From Streptomyces sp. NRRL S-350 (GTDB lineage Bacteria; Actinomycetota; Actinomycetes; Streptomycetales; Streptomycetaceae): a DNA stretch of 64,000 nucleotides. Numbering within the stretch: the first letter of the stretch is position 1; each line of letters begins with the position of its first letter. The translations under genes were made by a program, and so were the position numbers. Positions 9,087-17,939 of this stretch are shown one piece after another. The notes beneath the pieces are model-generated. The model saw only the letters and a program-made list of their open reading frames with translations, searched no databases and was not told where the DNA came from. The stretch lies in assembly GCF_000719705.1 (NCBI RefSeq), contig NZ_JOHO01000008.1:153124-217123 (forward strand), in the 5' to 3' direction.

Positions 9087-10009
9087 TCGTTGAATCCCTT
9101 TTCGATGTCGGCTATCAGCGACCGGCTCTCCGCGACACCGAGTGCGGCCGCCCTCAGGTAGTCGTAGAGACCGGTATAGCGGCGCACATCAGCCTCCTTC
9201 TCCAGGTAGAGATCACTCGTCACACCTTCGAAGTAGACAACCGTGGAATCGGCTGACTCGGGGAACTCCAGCAGGGAGAATGTCCCGGTCATGCCGGGGT
9301 GGGCGCCGTGCGAGAACGGGATCACCTGGATGGTGATGTTCGGGCGATGGCTCAACTCCAGCATCTGCCGCAGCTGGGCGGCCATCACCTCCTTGCTGCC
9401 GACCTCGCGGCGCAGCACCGCCTCGTCTATCACGGTCCACAGGCTGCCCAGCTGGTTCTCGCCGTGGACGCGCTCCTGACGCTTCATCCGGACCTGCACC
9501 CGGCGCTGCACGGCCACGGCGTCGGTGTCCGGCTGGGTGCCCTCCACCACGGCCTGGGCGTACCGCTCGGTCTGCAGCAGGCCCGGCACGAAGGAGGACT
9601 CGTACGCGCGGATCGAGGAGGCCTCGGCCTCCAGTCCGATGTAGACGCTGTATGGGGTCGGCATGTCGTTGAAGTCGTGCCACCAGCCGCGCTGACGCGA
9701 CTCCTTGGCCATCTCCATGAGGCTGGCGCGCATCTGGTCGTCGGGCACGCCGTACACGTCGCAGAGGTCGCGCACGTCCCGCTGGCTGATGCTGCGGCGG
9801 CCGTTCTCCAGTCGGCTGATCTTCGACTGGGAGACCATCAGGCGGCCGGCGACCTCTTCCGCGGTCATGCCGAGGCCCTCGCGGAGCTTGCGCAGCTCCG
9901 AACCCAGGCGTCGGCGACGCACGGTGGGATTGACGTTGGCGGACACTTCGACCTCCGGCCGGACCTCTGGTGATCGTTGGAGCGGCAGTCCTCGGAACAC
10001 TTCGGACAT
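9083..10009 (-). CDS. XRE-type helix-turn-helix regulator with DUF5753 (Scr1-like) domain
   Basis: The 308-residue protein has an N-terminal helix-turn-helix at about residues 47-73 (MTAEEVAGRLMVSQSKISRL) and a C-terminal DUF5753 domain from about residue 105 to 290, with the typical FVPGLLQTERYAQAVV and PNITIQVIPFSHGAHPGM segments. The family is expanded in streptomycetes and works with DUF397 partners; the gene for one follows with a 4-bp overlap. I used ATG 10009, 27 codons inside the open frame, because it starts the conserved N-terminus; a TTG just upstream is possible. The DNA-binding target and any ligand are unknown. Confidence 0.9.
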   Translation of the reverse strand: MSEVFRGLPLQRSPEVRPEVEVSANVNPTVRRRRLGSELRKLREGLGMTAEEVAGRLMVSQSKISRLENGRRSISQRDVRDLCDVYGVPDDQMRASLMEMAKESRQRGWWHDFNDMPTPYSVYIGLEAEASSIRAYESSFVPGLLQTERYAQAVVEGTQPDTDAVAVQRRVQVRMKRQERVHGENQLGSLWTVIDEAVLRREVGSKEVMAAQLRQMLELSHRPNITIQVIPFSHGAHPGMTGTFSLLEFPESADSTVVYFEGVTSDLYLEKEADVRRYTGLYDYLRAAALGVAESRSLIADIEKGFNE

Positions 10010-10476
10010 TGGGACCAACCCCCCTGACTCGGAGCAGCATGACACCTCGGCGCAGGTCGGCGCCGGGGAATCCCTGCAGCGCGGTAGCACAGATCATCGG
10101 AAAAGCGCTTCCGTGAGACAGCGAAAGCCCCCAGGTGGTAATGCGGCTCGGTGACTCGGACGACTACAGGCGACTCATGACAACTCTGACGACTCTGACA
10201 AGTGGTGCTGCGGGCGCCCCCGGGCTGCCGCGCATGTGCCCCGGGCACGTTCGGGGGCGGGCCGCTGCGGCGTCCGGGGACGGCAGAGGGGCGGTCGCCG
10301 GGCGACTTGCGTCGCGGGGCGACCGCCCCTGGGTGCTGCTGGCGGTGCCGGTGGAGCTGGTACTGCTGGTGTTGCGGGTACTGCGGGTGCGGGTCCTGCT
10401 GGTGCTGGTGCTGGCGGTGCTTCCCCGGCGAGCCTTGGTGGGCTTCAGGGTTCTTCGGTGCGCGGTCCGGCTCCGG
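10010..10476. other. 467-bp interval between GPP34 gene and regulator gene
   Basis: No separate gene is convincing here. It holds the near-palindrome CGGAAAAGCGCTTCCG (10098-10113), which may be a regulatory site of the helix-turn-helix gene, two ACTCTGAC direct repeats near 10183-10197, and a GCTGGTGCT-type low-complexity repeat at about 10330-10430. On the minus strand the GPP34 frame stays open through this whole interval past its TGA (see findings). Confidence 0.6.
10330..10430. repeat. GCTGGTGCT-type low-complexity repeat
   Basis: About 100 bp are built from imperfect units of GGTGCTGGT and GGTACTGC. Read on the minus strand in the frame of the GPP34 gene they encode a His/Gln/Pro-rich stretch (HQHQQDPHPQYPQHQQYQ); on the plus strand they encode Gly/Ala repeats in one frame. 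The unit is three-fold periodic, which suggests that it arose in coding DNA. Confidence 0.6.
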
Positions 10477-11217
10477 TCACCGGACGCCGACCCGGGAGTC
10501 GGGAACCCGTCCGCCCGAACCCCGGCCCGCCGTACGGGTGCCGGAGCGGCCGGTGGCGGGCCCAGGACTCTGGGAAGAACGGTTCTGCTGCGTCGGCAGG
10601 CCGTTCTGCACGTCCATCACGGCGTGCGCGACCATCCCACCGAGCGGGTCGTACCGGATCAGGTCGCGCAGCCGCGACCGCGAGGACCGGCCCTCGTTGC
10701 CCGGGTACAGGTGCTTGCCCAGCCCGACCGAGTGGGCGAGCGCGGCGAGCGCGGCCGTCCGCGGATCCGGCGGCACACCGGTGCGGATCGCGGTGTCCAG
10801 CCGCTGCTTGATCGCGGCGTTGGTGCAGTCGTCGGACGCCTGGTACCGGATCGTCGGCAGCACCCCGCACACCTGGCCCGGCACGGCCGTGACCATGCCG
10901 CAGCGTTCCAGGTGCGCCAGGTAGGTCTGCCGCAGCCCCAGCCGGGGCCCGCCGATCCAGTGCGCCGCGCGGACCGGACTGCCGCGTCGGCGCAGCAGTT
11001 CCAGTGCGTGGTCAAGGGTCGGGTCACCGGTCGGCCGTGCCAGTACGACAGCGATCCGGTCTCCCTCCGGTACGATCCGTCCGGCCAGGGACAGCTCGAC
11101 GAGCTGCGCCCCGGCGAGTCCGAGGTCGAGGGTCTGCGGCTGCGCCGTGGTACCCGTGGTCGGGTCCAAAGCGAGCAGCAAGAGTTCCTCGGGAACAGTT
11201 CTGCGGCTCTTGCCCAT
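10477..11217 (-). CDS. GPP34 (GOLPH3-like) family protein
   Basis: The 246-residue protein begins MGKSRRTVPEELLLLALDP and carries the GPP34 fold of eukaryotic GOLPH3/Vps74, which binds phosphoinositides and glycosyltransferases in the Golgi; in actinobacteria the function is unknown, though the genes are abundant. The body includes LDHALELLRRRG and a final helical segment, LIRYDPLGGMVAHAVMDVQNG. ATG 11217 is preceded by GGGGAGG at good spacing. After residue 220 the tail is Gly/Ser/Arg-rich and disordered. The frame remains open and coding-like after its TGA, so the protein may have been longer. It is divergent from the D,D-carboxypeptidase gene. Confidence 0.82.
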   Translation of the reverse strand: MGKSRRTVPEELLLLALDPTTGTTAQPQTLDLGLAGAQLVELSLAGRIVPEGDRIAVVLARPTGDPTLDHALELLRRRGSPVRAAHWIGGPRLGLRQTYLAHLERCGMVTAVPGQVCGVLPTIRYQASDDCTNAAIKQRLDTAIRTGVPPDPRTAALAALAHSVGLGKHLYPGNEGRSSRSRLRDLIRYDPLGGMVAHAVMDVQNGLPTQQNRSSQSPGPATGRSGTRTAGRGSGGRVPDSRVGVR

Positions 11218-11515
11218 CCAAGCCTCCCCGCGTGGATGAGAGACAGGGTGACGCCTCTCACACGGGCTTGTCGAGTACGCCTCCGAATCGTGACCTTGCG
11301 GTGAAGGCGCGGAACCGGCGGCCGCGGGCCCGGCGTCTGACCGGTGAACAGGCCGTGGTGCGTCCGTGCGATCGCAATAAGCGCCGGTCGGGCGGGGTGT
11401 GCGCGGTGGGATCGGCCATCGGTGCCGGAGACTGTACAGGTACACGGGGCGGGGCGTCGGCTTCCCGAAATCGGGTTCGCCGGTGCCCCGCCGGGCGTTG
11501 AGGAGGCTGGGATAC

Positions 11516-13933
11516 GTGGGCGAGTCCCCCGACAGGGTGCTGAGGGACGGCGGACGGGAGCGCGACCAGGAACGCGAACGGACCGGCTCGACGGCGAGCG
11601 CGGCGGCCGACCCGGCAGCCGGTACCGCCGAATCCCCGGAGCGCGGCTCCGGTGCGGCTGCTGCCGGGGCGTCAGCCGCGGCCGACGCCGAGGCGACCGC
11701 CGCCGACGAGGACTCCTCGGACACCGCTGCGGGGCCCTCCCCGGACGGCTCCGCGGAGGGCTCTGCGGAGAGCTCCGCGGAGACCGCGAGCAAGACCGCG
11801 GGCAGGGCCGGGGGCAAGACCTCCGGCGGAACGCCCGCGAAGGCATCCGCCGACGCTCCGGCGGCGGGGGCCAAGGGCGGCTCCACGGTCCAACTGCGCG
11901 TCCGGGATGTGGACAGCAAGACGACGATGCTGCGGCTGCCGGTGGACAACAAGACCACCGCGCTTCGGCTGCCCGAAGGGCTCGTGAAGGGTGCTGACTC
12001 CGGCAGTTCGGCTGATCAGGGGGACGAGCGGAAGTCCTCGTCGGCGTCCGGCGGGGTGAAGACGTCCGCCGAGCGCCCCTCCGGCGCCGACCCTCGTCTC
12101 GCCATCCGGACGACCGAAGACGTCGACGCCGAAGCCGCCCAAGCCGCCGAAGCCGCCCGGAAGACGGGCGCAGCGGCCGCGAAGACCGACCCGGCGCGGA
12201 AGGTCGAGAAGGCCGGGGACAGCAAGGGCCCCGGGGACAGCAAGGACAGCAAGGAAACCGGGGACAGCAAGGACACCGAAGACACCGAGGCGGCCTCCGC
12301 CGAGGCTGCTCCCGCCGACTCCGAGCCCGCCACGCTGACCACGACCGGGCAGCCTGGTCAGAAGCCGGGCCCGACCGGGAAGTTGGAGAAGCCCGAGCCG
12401 CCGCGCCCGGCCGCCGCCCCCACGGCCGGCACCGTGCCCGAGCCCCCGGCGCCCCGGCCCCTCCCCGAGCCCGAGCCGGCCCCCGGGCCCGAGCCGCTGC
12501 CGAAGCCGGCCCCCAAGCCCGAACCGGGCCCGGCGCCGGCCCCCGAGCCGCTGCCCGAGCCCGACCCGCGGCCGGTGCCGCCGGTCCCGCCGCTGCCCCG
12601 GCCCGAGCCGATGCCGATGCCGGAGCCGGAGCCGGAGTCGCCGCCCTCGCCCGAGAACACGGCCGAGGCGATGGAGGTCCTGGCCTCCCTCAACGCCCGT
12701 CCGGTGTCGCCGCTGCGCCGCGCCCTCAAGCGGGTGACCATCTGGACGGTCTTCCTCGCCGTCGTGCTCGGCGCGGTCGTGGTGGCCCAACTGCTGCGCC
12801 CGCTGCCGGACGCCACCGTGAAGATGACCGCCACGGGCAGCTACACCTTCAGCGGTGACCAGCTCGACCTCGCCTGGCCGGCCAAGGGCCAGTCCGTGGC
12901 CGAGGTGGTGGGCGTCGGCAGTCTCGGCAGCTCGGGCCAGGAGGCGCCGGCGCCGATCGCCAGCGTCACCAAGGTGATGAACGCCTACCTGATCCTGCAG
13001 AAGTTCCCGCTGAAGAAGGGGGAGAGCGGCCCCAAGATCACCGTCGACCCGCAGGCCGCGCAGGAGTCCGGCAACGGCGACGAGTCCCGGGTCGCGCTCA
13101 CCGCGGGTCAGGTCCTCACCGAGTACCAGGCCCTGGAACTGCTGATGCTGCCCTCGGCCAACAACGTGGCCCGGCTGCTCGCCCGGTACCACTCCGGCTC
13201 CGAGGAGGCGTTCGTCAAGCTGATGAACGACACCGCGGCCAAGTTCGGCATGACCAACACCATCTACGCGGACCCGGCGGGCTACAGCCCGGACACCAAG
13301 TCCACCGCCAAGGACCAGCTGAAGCTGGGCGAGCAGGTCATGCAGGACGAGATCTTCCGGCAGATCGTCTCCACCCCGGAGACCAACTTCAACAATGCGA
13401 AGATCCGCAACACCAACACCCTGATCAACCCGAAGACCGGCGTCATCGGCGTCAAGACCGGCTCCAGCACCCCGGCCGGCGGGTGCCTGATGTGGGCCGC
13501 GTACAAGGAGATCGGCGGTGTGAAGCGGCTGATCCTCGGCGTCACCCTGGGCCAGCCGGCCACCTCGCCCCGGGAGGGTGACGGCATCCTGGACACCGTG
13601 CTGAAGGTCAGCGGCAAGCAGATCCAGGCCGCACAGAACGGCGTGACCGGCCAGACCGTGGTGAAGAAGGGCGATGTCGTCGGCTCGGTGGACGACGGGC
13701 TCGGCGGCAAGGTCCGGGTCGTCGCGACCCAGGACCTGGTGGTGGCCGGGTTCCCCGGCATCTCCGGCACGGTCAGCCTGGACGCGGCGAAGATCCGCCA
13801 CAACGAGCAGGCCGGCAAGGAGGTCGGCGTGCTGCGGGTGGGCGCGGGGGAGAACAAGGTGGAGGTCCCGGTGGCCCTCCAGTCCGACCTCAAGCCGCCG
13901 TCCATCCAGTCCCGGCTGCTGCGCACGCTGTGA
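11516..13933 (+). CDS. Membrane-anchored D-alanyl-D-alanine carboxypeptidase (S11 family) with long disordered N-terminus
   Basis: The 805-residue protein has an unusual order. Residues 1-400 are predicted cytoplasmic and disordered: Ala/Glu/Ser-rich, then a Lys/Asp/Ser stretch (DSKDSKETGDSKD) and a Pro-Glu-Pro array near 300-380. One membrane segment follows at about 407-427. The extracellular part is a peptidase S11 domain with S483-x-x-K486 (SVTK), S547-A-N549 and K647-T-G649, all three catalytic motifs intact. Such enzymes trim the terminal D-Ala from peptidoglycan stem peptides. GTG 11516 has AGGAGG at 11501-11506. Usual DacC-type enzymes are about 400 residues, so the N-terminus doubles the size. 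Confidence 0.9.
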   Translation: MGESPDRVLRDGGRERDQERERTGSTASAAADPAAGTAESPERGSGAAAAGASAAADAEATAADEDSSDTAAGPSPDGSAEGSAESSAETASKTAGRAGGKTSGGTPAKASADAPAAGAKGGSTVQLRVRDVDSKTTMLRLPVDNKTTALRLPEGLVKGADSGSSADQGDERKSSSASGGVKTSAERPSGADPRLAIRTTEDVDAEAAQAAEAARKTGAAAAKTDPARKVEKAGDSKGPGDSKDSKETGDSKDTEDTEAASAEAAPADSEPATLTTTGQPGQKPGPTGKLEKPEPPRPAAAPTAGTVPEPPAPRPLPEPEPAPGPEPLPKPAPKPEPGPAPAPEPLPEPDPRPVPPVPPLPRPEPMPMPEPEPESPPSPENTAEAMEVLASLNARPVSPLRRALKRVTIWTVFLAVVLGAVVVAQLLRPLPDATVKMTATGSYTFSGDQLDLAWPAKGQSVAEVVGVGSLGSSGQEAPAPIASVTKVMNAYLILQKFPLKKGESGPKITVDPQAAQESGNGDESRVALTAGQVLTEYQALELLMLPSANNVARLLARYHSGSEEAFVKLMNDTAAKFGMTNTIYADPAGYSPDTKSTAKDQLKLGEQVMQDEIFRQIVSTPETNFNNAKIRNTNTLINPKTGVIGVKTGSSTPAGGCLMWAAYKEIGGVKRLILGVTLGQPATSPREGDGILDTVLKVSGKQIQAAQNGVTGQTVVKKGDVVGSVDDGLGGKVRVVATQDLVVAGFPGISGTVSLDAAKIRHNEQAGKEVGVLRVGAGENKVEVPVALQSDLKPPSIQSRLLRTL

Positions 13934-13937
13934 ACCG

Positions 13938-14010
13938 GTGAACGCCTGAACGCCTGAGCCTCTGAACTGAGGAACTTGAGGAACTGCGGGACTGCGGAAA
14001 TGCGGAACCG
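13938..14010. repeat. Short degenerate repeats after the carboxypeptidase gene
   Basis: The stretch holds two GAACGCCT units and then related units such as GAGGAACTTGAGGAACTGCGGGACTGCGG. The ACTGCGGG unit recurs in tandem at 51080-51107, the only other place in the window where I see it repeated. Confidence 0.5.
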
Positions 14011-14012
14011 CT

Positions 14013-14058
14013 GAATGCCGAAGGGGAGCCGGTACCAACCGGCTCCCCTTCGGCATTC
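14013..14058. terminator. Perfect 20-bp hairpin, bidirectional terminator
   Basis: Bases 14013-14032 and 14039-14058 are perfect inverse complements around a 6-nt loop (TACCAA). It lies between the convergent carboxypeptidase and GT39-like genes and should end both transcripts. Confidence 0.85.
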
Positions 14059-14088
14059 GCGCACGCCCGTGCCGACGCGCCCAGGTGC

Positions 14089-15624
14089 CTACGTGTCGCG
14101 GTCGAGCAGCGCGAGCGTGAAGCCGCCGAGGGGGGTCACCCGGTCCGGGTCGCCGTACTGGGCCCGGAGCACCTGCGCCTGGCCCGTGGGCATGGCGGCC
14201 AGCGGGTCCGCGGTGTCACCGAGGACCAGCAGCCAGACCCGTGACCCCGCGCCCACGCAGGCCTGCGGCTGCGGGCAGGGAGCCGGTGACAGGTCCTCCG
14301 CGTCATCGGCGCTCTGCGCGACGAACACCGGGTACGGGCGGACGTCGGACGGCAGGTAGTAGCTGACGCCCGGCCAGACCATCGCCCAGGACTCGTCGCC
14401 CAGCGGGGCCGCCATCCCGTCCCCGGAGCGGTAGCCGGAGGCGATCGCCCGGGCGGCGGCCTTGAACGGCTCCTCGGAGCCGTTGTGCGCGCCCACGTAC
14501 CGCACCGCAGGCTGCTCGGGCAGCGCCGCCACGGCCGGGACGGCGAGCAGCGCCACCGCCAGCAGGCCGGTCGCCGCGAGGGCCCTGCGCGGCGCCCGGC
14601 CGCGGCGTGCCAGGGCCGTGACCGCGCCGTACACCGCCCCGACGCCACCTCCGGCCAGCACCGCCCAGGCCGGCACCGTGAACAGCAGGTACCGGGCGAG
14701 GAAGTACGAGGTGCCGCCCAGACGGGACACCAGCCAGACGCCGACCACCGGCAGCTCTGCGAGCAGCAGCACCTGCCAGGCCTGCAGCCGTCGGCCGGGC
14801 AGCGCCAGCGCCGGGAGCGCCAGCAGGGCGAGGGCGTAGAACACCTGGTCCGAGCCGACCAGGTGCTCGCCGAAGCGGAGCAGGCCGCGAAGGGACGGGG
14901 CGGGGATCCAGCCCAGCTGCCGGTCCGACTGCCTGCTGCCCATCAGCACCACCGGCAGCACCGGCACCGCCGCCACCGCGACCGCGAGCGGGTACTGCCA
15001 CAGCAGCCGGCGGTCCGCCGCAGGCCTGGTGCGCCACAGGTGCAGCGCCACCAGGGCGGCCTGCCCGGCCACCGTACTGAACGACACCAGGTGCCCGGCG
15101 CCGGCCAGCGTCATGGCCACGCAGTACGGCGCCCAGCGGCGCCAGGTCGGCTTCTCCAGCGCCCGCAGCAGGAAGAGCGTGGCGGCCGCGATCGCACAGG
15201 TCACCAGCGCGTACGAGCGCGCCTCCTGGGCGTACCGGGAGACCTCCGGCGGCACCGCGAACAGCAGGCCCGCGCCGATCGCCGCCACCCGGTTGCCGAA
15301 CAGCCGCCGGGCGGTCAGCGCCACGAACGCGGCCGCCCCCGCCATGGCCAGCACGGACGGTATTCGCAGGGACACCGCCGAGTCGCCGAACACCGAGGTC
15401 CAGACGTGCATCAGCAGGTAGTACGCGCCGTTGCTGGCGTCCACGTGCTGGAGCAGCCGCAGCAGATCGCCCAGCGAGCGGGTGGCCACCGTCGCGGTCG
15501 CGATCTCGTCCCGCCACAGGTCCGGCGTGCCCAGCCGGTACCCGCCGACCGCCAGCATCACCACCGCGGGCCACCACCACACCTGCCCCGACAGTCGGAC
15601 GACCGGGCGTATAGCAGGTCTCAT
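14089..15624 (-). CDS. Polytopic GT39/ArnT-like glycosyltransferase
   Basis: The 511-residue protein has about eleven membrane segments. The first periplasmic loop carries LWRDEIATAT with the adjacent acidic pair D39-E40 that is the catalytic signature of GT-C enzymes using polyprenyl-phosphate sugars, and a following segment, SRYAQEARSYAL, is typical of the family. The C-terminal 130 residues form a soluble domain. It probably moves a mannose or similar sugar from a lipid carrier to a cell envelope acceptor outside the membrane; donor and acceptor cannot be told. ATG 15624 follows a GAAGGAGA-type ribosome site. A frame extension to 15864 is open but lacks coding character. Confidence 0.8.
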   Translation of the reverse strand: MRPAIRPVVRLSGQVWWWPAVVMLAVGGYRLGTPDLWRDEIATATVATRSLGDLLRLLQHVDASNGAYYLLMHVWTSVFGDSAVSLRIPSVLAMAGAAAFVALTARRLFGNRVAAIGAGLLFAVPPEVSRYAQEARSYALVTCAIAAATLFLLRALEKPTWRRWAPYCVAMTLAGAGHLVSFSTVAGQAALVALHLWRTRPAADRRLLWQYPLAVAVAAVPVLPVVLMGSRQSDRQLGWIPAPSLRGLLRFGEHLVGSDQVFYALALLALPALALPGRRLQAWQVLLLAELPVVGVWLVSRLGGTSYFLARYLLFTVPAWAVLAGGGVGAVYGAVTALARRGRAPRRALAATGLLAVALLAVPAVAALPEQPAVRYVGAHNGSEEPFKAAARAIASGYRSGDGMAAPLGDESWAMVWPGVSYYLPSDVRPYPVFVAQSADDAEDLSPAPCPQPQACVGAGSRVWLLVLGDTADPLAAMPTGQAQVLRAQYGDPDRVTPLGGFTLALLDRDT

Positions 15625-15864
15625 CGGGTCCTTCGTCTCCTTCTCGCAGCGTGCGGGGCGCGGCGTGCGGGGCGCGGGGCGCAGGTCGAACGCTTGCGGG
15701 CAGGCTACTTGACCCGTCCTGACACCCCGTCGGCGCCCGACCCCCGCACGCAGCCCGCTCCCCGCCGCGGCCCAGCCCCACCGCTCCCCGCCCCCACCAC
15801 TCCCCAACCCGCCCACCATCCCCGATCCGGTACGCTGTGAACGGCCTCGCCGCAGCCTGGCCAC

Positions 15865-15937
15865 GCCTCAGTAGCTCAGGGGATAGAGCACGGCTCTCCT
15901 AAAGCCGGTGTCGCAGGTTCGAATCCTGCCTGGGGCA
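15865..15937 (+). tRNA. tRNA-Arg (anticodon CCU)
   Basis: A full 73-nt cloverleaf is visible. The acceptor stem GCCTCAG pairs with CTGGGGC (one G-T pair), the anticodon stem CGGCT/AGCCG encloses CTCCTAA with anticodon CCT, and the T arm is GCAGG-TTCGAAT-CCTGC. It reads AGG, a rare codon here. The CCA end is not encoded. A hairpin with a T tract follows. Confidence 0.97.
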
Positions 15938-15955
15938 CGACGCGGAACGCAGGTC

Positions 15956-15998
15956 GCAGGCCCCCCGCCCACTCCGGGCCGGGGGGCCTGCCCCTTTT
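15956..15998 (+). terminator. Intrinsic terminator of tRNA-Arg
   Basis: GCAGGCCCCCCG (15956-15967) pairs perfectly with CGGGGGGCCTGC (15980-15991), and CCCCTTTT follows. It is one of the few hairpins in the window with a T run. Confidence 0.85.
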
Positions 15999-16043
15999 CC
16001 GGACGGCTGCGGCCGCCGACTCGTTCCGCCTCTCGCGCGCCGG

Positions 16044-16922
16044 TCAGGCCAGCGTGACGCGGGTGCGCCGCTCCGCCGGGCGGCCGGTGGTGAGGGCGAG
16101 GTCGGCGAGCAGGGTCTCGGTCTCGCGGGCGGTGCGCAGGACACCTGGATCGAGGTCGGTGACGACGAGTTCGCGCAGGTCCTCGCCCGCCTCGGCGATC
16201 AGGTGGCCGTCCGGGCCCCAGACCGCGCTGGCGCCGCAGGTGTGCCAGCCGCCGGTGTGGCCGACGTGGTTGGCGAGCACCGTGTAGAGGGTGTTGTCGA
16301 GCGCGCGGGCGGGGAACCAGGTGCGGGACTCGTGGAAGCCGTGGCCCCGGCTGAACAGCGCGCCGACCAGGTAGGCGTGGCAGCCGTCGAGTGCGGCGGC
16401 ACGGGCGTGCTCGGGGAAGCCGGAGTCGTAGCAGACGCCGAGGCCGAGCCGCCAGCCGTCCAGTTCCACGGTGCAACCGGCCGTTCCGGGGCGGTAGTAG
16501 TCCCGTTCGCTCTTGAACAGGTACTGCTTGTCGTACCGGGTGGTGAAGCTGCCGTCCGGGCCGAAGACGAGGGCGGAGACCCGCAGGTCGGCGCCGTCCT
16601 GTACGGCGGCGCCGACGATGGCGGCGGTACCGGTGTCGCGGCAGGCGTCGGCGATCGGGGCGAGGCGTGGATCACCGGGCTGGACGGCGCACTTGAGCGG
16701 GTCGGCGCGGATCAGCTCGGGCTCGTAGCCGGAGAGGAACTTCTCGGCGAACAGCACCAGGCGGGCACCGGCCTGCGCGGCCTCGCGGATCAACCCGGCG
16801 GCCTGCGCGACGTTGGCGGGTATGTCGCCCGGCACGGCCTGGGCCTGGACGGTGGCGATGCGCAGTGGCTGCGCGGGGTATCCGGCGGGGGTGGCGGAGG
16901 CGGGAGCAGGTTCGGTGGACAT
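16044..16922 (-). CDS. Carbon-nitrogen hydrolase (nitrilase superfamily)
   Basis: The 292-residue enzyme has the complete nitrilase-superfamily triad: E60 (FAEKF), K132 (YDKQYLF) and nucleophile C164 (GVCYDSGFPE). It is of amidase or N-carbamoylase type, cutting or transferring a non-peptide C-N bond; the substrate cannot be assigned. A GTG three codons upstream (16931) is an alternative start. The gene is on its own, between tRNA-Arg and the PAP2 gene on the same strand, with about 40 bp separating it from the latter, so these two may be co-transcribed. Confidence 0.85.
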   Translation of the reverse strand: MSTEPAPASATPAGYPAQPLRIATVQAQAVPGDIPANVAQAAGLIREAAQAGARLVLFAEKFLSGYEPELIRADPLKCAVQPGDPRLAPIADACRDTGTAAIVGAAVQDGADLRVSALVFGPDGSFTTRYDKQYLFKSERDYYRPGTAGCTVELDGWRLGLGVCYDSGFPEHARAAALDGCHAYLVGALFSRGHGFHESRTWFPARALDNTLYTVLANHVGHTGGWHTCGASAVWGPDGHLIAEAGEDLRELVVTDLDPGVLRTARETETLLADLALTTGRPAERRTRVTLA

Positions 16923-16964
16923 GGCCGTCACGCTAGCGGAGGGTTCCGGACCGGTGAGGTGGCC

Positions 16965-17939
16965 TCAGCTGGCGGCCCGGTCCGGCCGATCGGCAGCGCC
17001 ACGCGGCGCGCCGTCACGCCGTGCGTCGCCGCGGGCCGCACCGCTTCCCCGGGCGTCGCCGCCCGGTGCGGCATCTCCCAGCGCGTCGTTCCCGGGGGCG
17101 TCGCTGCCCGGGGCGTCGTTGCCCGCGGCGTCGTTCCTGGGATCGTCGTTGCCCGGGGCGTCGTCGTCGAGTGGGTCGGCGGTGCGGGGCGGCCGCACCG
17201 AAGGCACGATGACCCGCTGGACCCGCGGCCTGGTGCGCCAGTTGACCCGTCGGACGTCGCGGGCCAGTGCGCCGGGGCGCCACAGCTCGATCACGGCGGT
17301 GACGGTGCCGAGCACCACCCCGGCGGCCAGCCAGCCGGCCGGCACGTCGCTGGGCCAGTGCACTCCGAGGGCGATCCGGGTCCAGCCGATGGTGAGGACG
17401 GTCGCCGCCGCCACCACGCAGGCGGCGGTCCGGCCGCGGCGGTGGACCCGGTACCAGAGCAGGCCGACCAGCACGGCGCAGGTGATCGCCGACGTCATCG
17501 CGTGCCCGGAGGGGAAGGCCGGGCCGCCGGCGTGCGAGACCGGGTCGGTGAAAGCCGGTCGGCGACGGTCGAAGGCCAGCTTCAGCGCCCACTGGGCGCC
17601 CCAGCCGACCAGGGCCTGGGCGGCCACCCACCCGGCCAGCACCCGCGCGCCGATCAACCAGAGCCAGGCGGCTGCGAGTCCGAGGAGCGCACGCATCGTG
17701 ACGGTGCCGCCGATGTCGGAGAGCGTCTGCACGGCGGCGGTCCAGATCCGGTGCCCCCGGGCGTAGGTGTGCAGTTCGCCGACCCACTCCTGGTCGAAGC
17801 GCTCGAGCGGCCGCCAGTGGCTTGTCACCAGAGCCGCCAGGACGCCGAACAGCGCGGCACAGCCCACCGCGAGCGCGGCATCCCGAAGGAGACTGCGGTG
17901 ACGCGCAGTGACGGAGTTCGTGCGGTTGGTCAGGTGCAT
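16965..17939 (-). CDS. PAP2 family membrane phosphatase with repeat tail
   Basis: The 324-residue protein has about six membrane segments and all three motifs of lipid-phosphate phosphatases: K120-x6-R127-P128, P143-S-G-H146 and R188-x5-H194. It probably dephosphorylates a lipid pyrophosphate such as undecaprenyl pyrophosphate, or phosphatidate, on the outer face of the membrane. From about residue 260 the C-terminus is an Asp/Asn/Pro/Gly-rich repeat of the PGNDA type (GNDAPGSDAPGNDALGD) that ordinary family members lack. ATG 17939 has GGGAAGG upstream. It is divergent from hrdD. Confidence 0.86.
   Translation of the reverse strand: MHLTNRTNSVTARHRSLLRDAALAVGCAALFGVLAALVTSHWRPLERFDQEWVGELHTYARGHRIWTAAVQTLSDIGGTVTMRALLGLAAAWLWLIGARVLAGWVAAQALVGWGAQWALKLAFDRRRPAFTDPVSHAGGPAFPSGHAMTSAITCAVLVGLLWYRVHRRGRTAACVVAAATVLTIGWTRIALGVHWPSDVPAGWLAAGVVLGTVTAVIELWRPGALARDVRRVNWRTRPRVQRVIVPSVRPPRTADPLDDDAPGNDDPRNDAAGNDAPGSDAPGNDALGDAAPGGDARGSGAARGDARRDGAPRGAADRPDRAAS

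Noticed and set aside
10330..10430. CRISPR array or transposon end
   Set aside because: The repeat has no spacers of constant length, no direct repeats of 25-35 bp and no cas or transposase gene nearby; it is a three-fold periodic low-complexity stretch.
15865..15937. Integrative element attachment site at tRNA-Arg
   Set aside because: tRNA genes are common attachment sites, but no integrase, excisionase or repeated tRNA 3' end occurs near it in the window.
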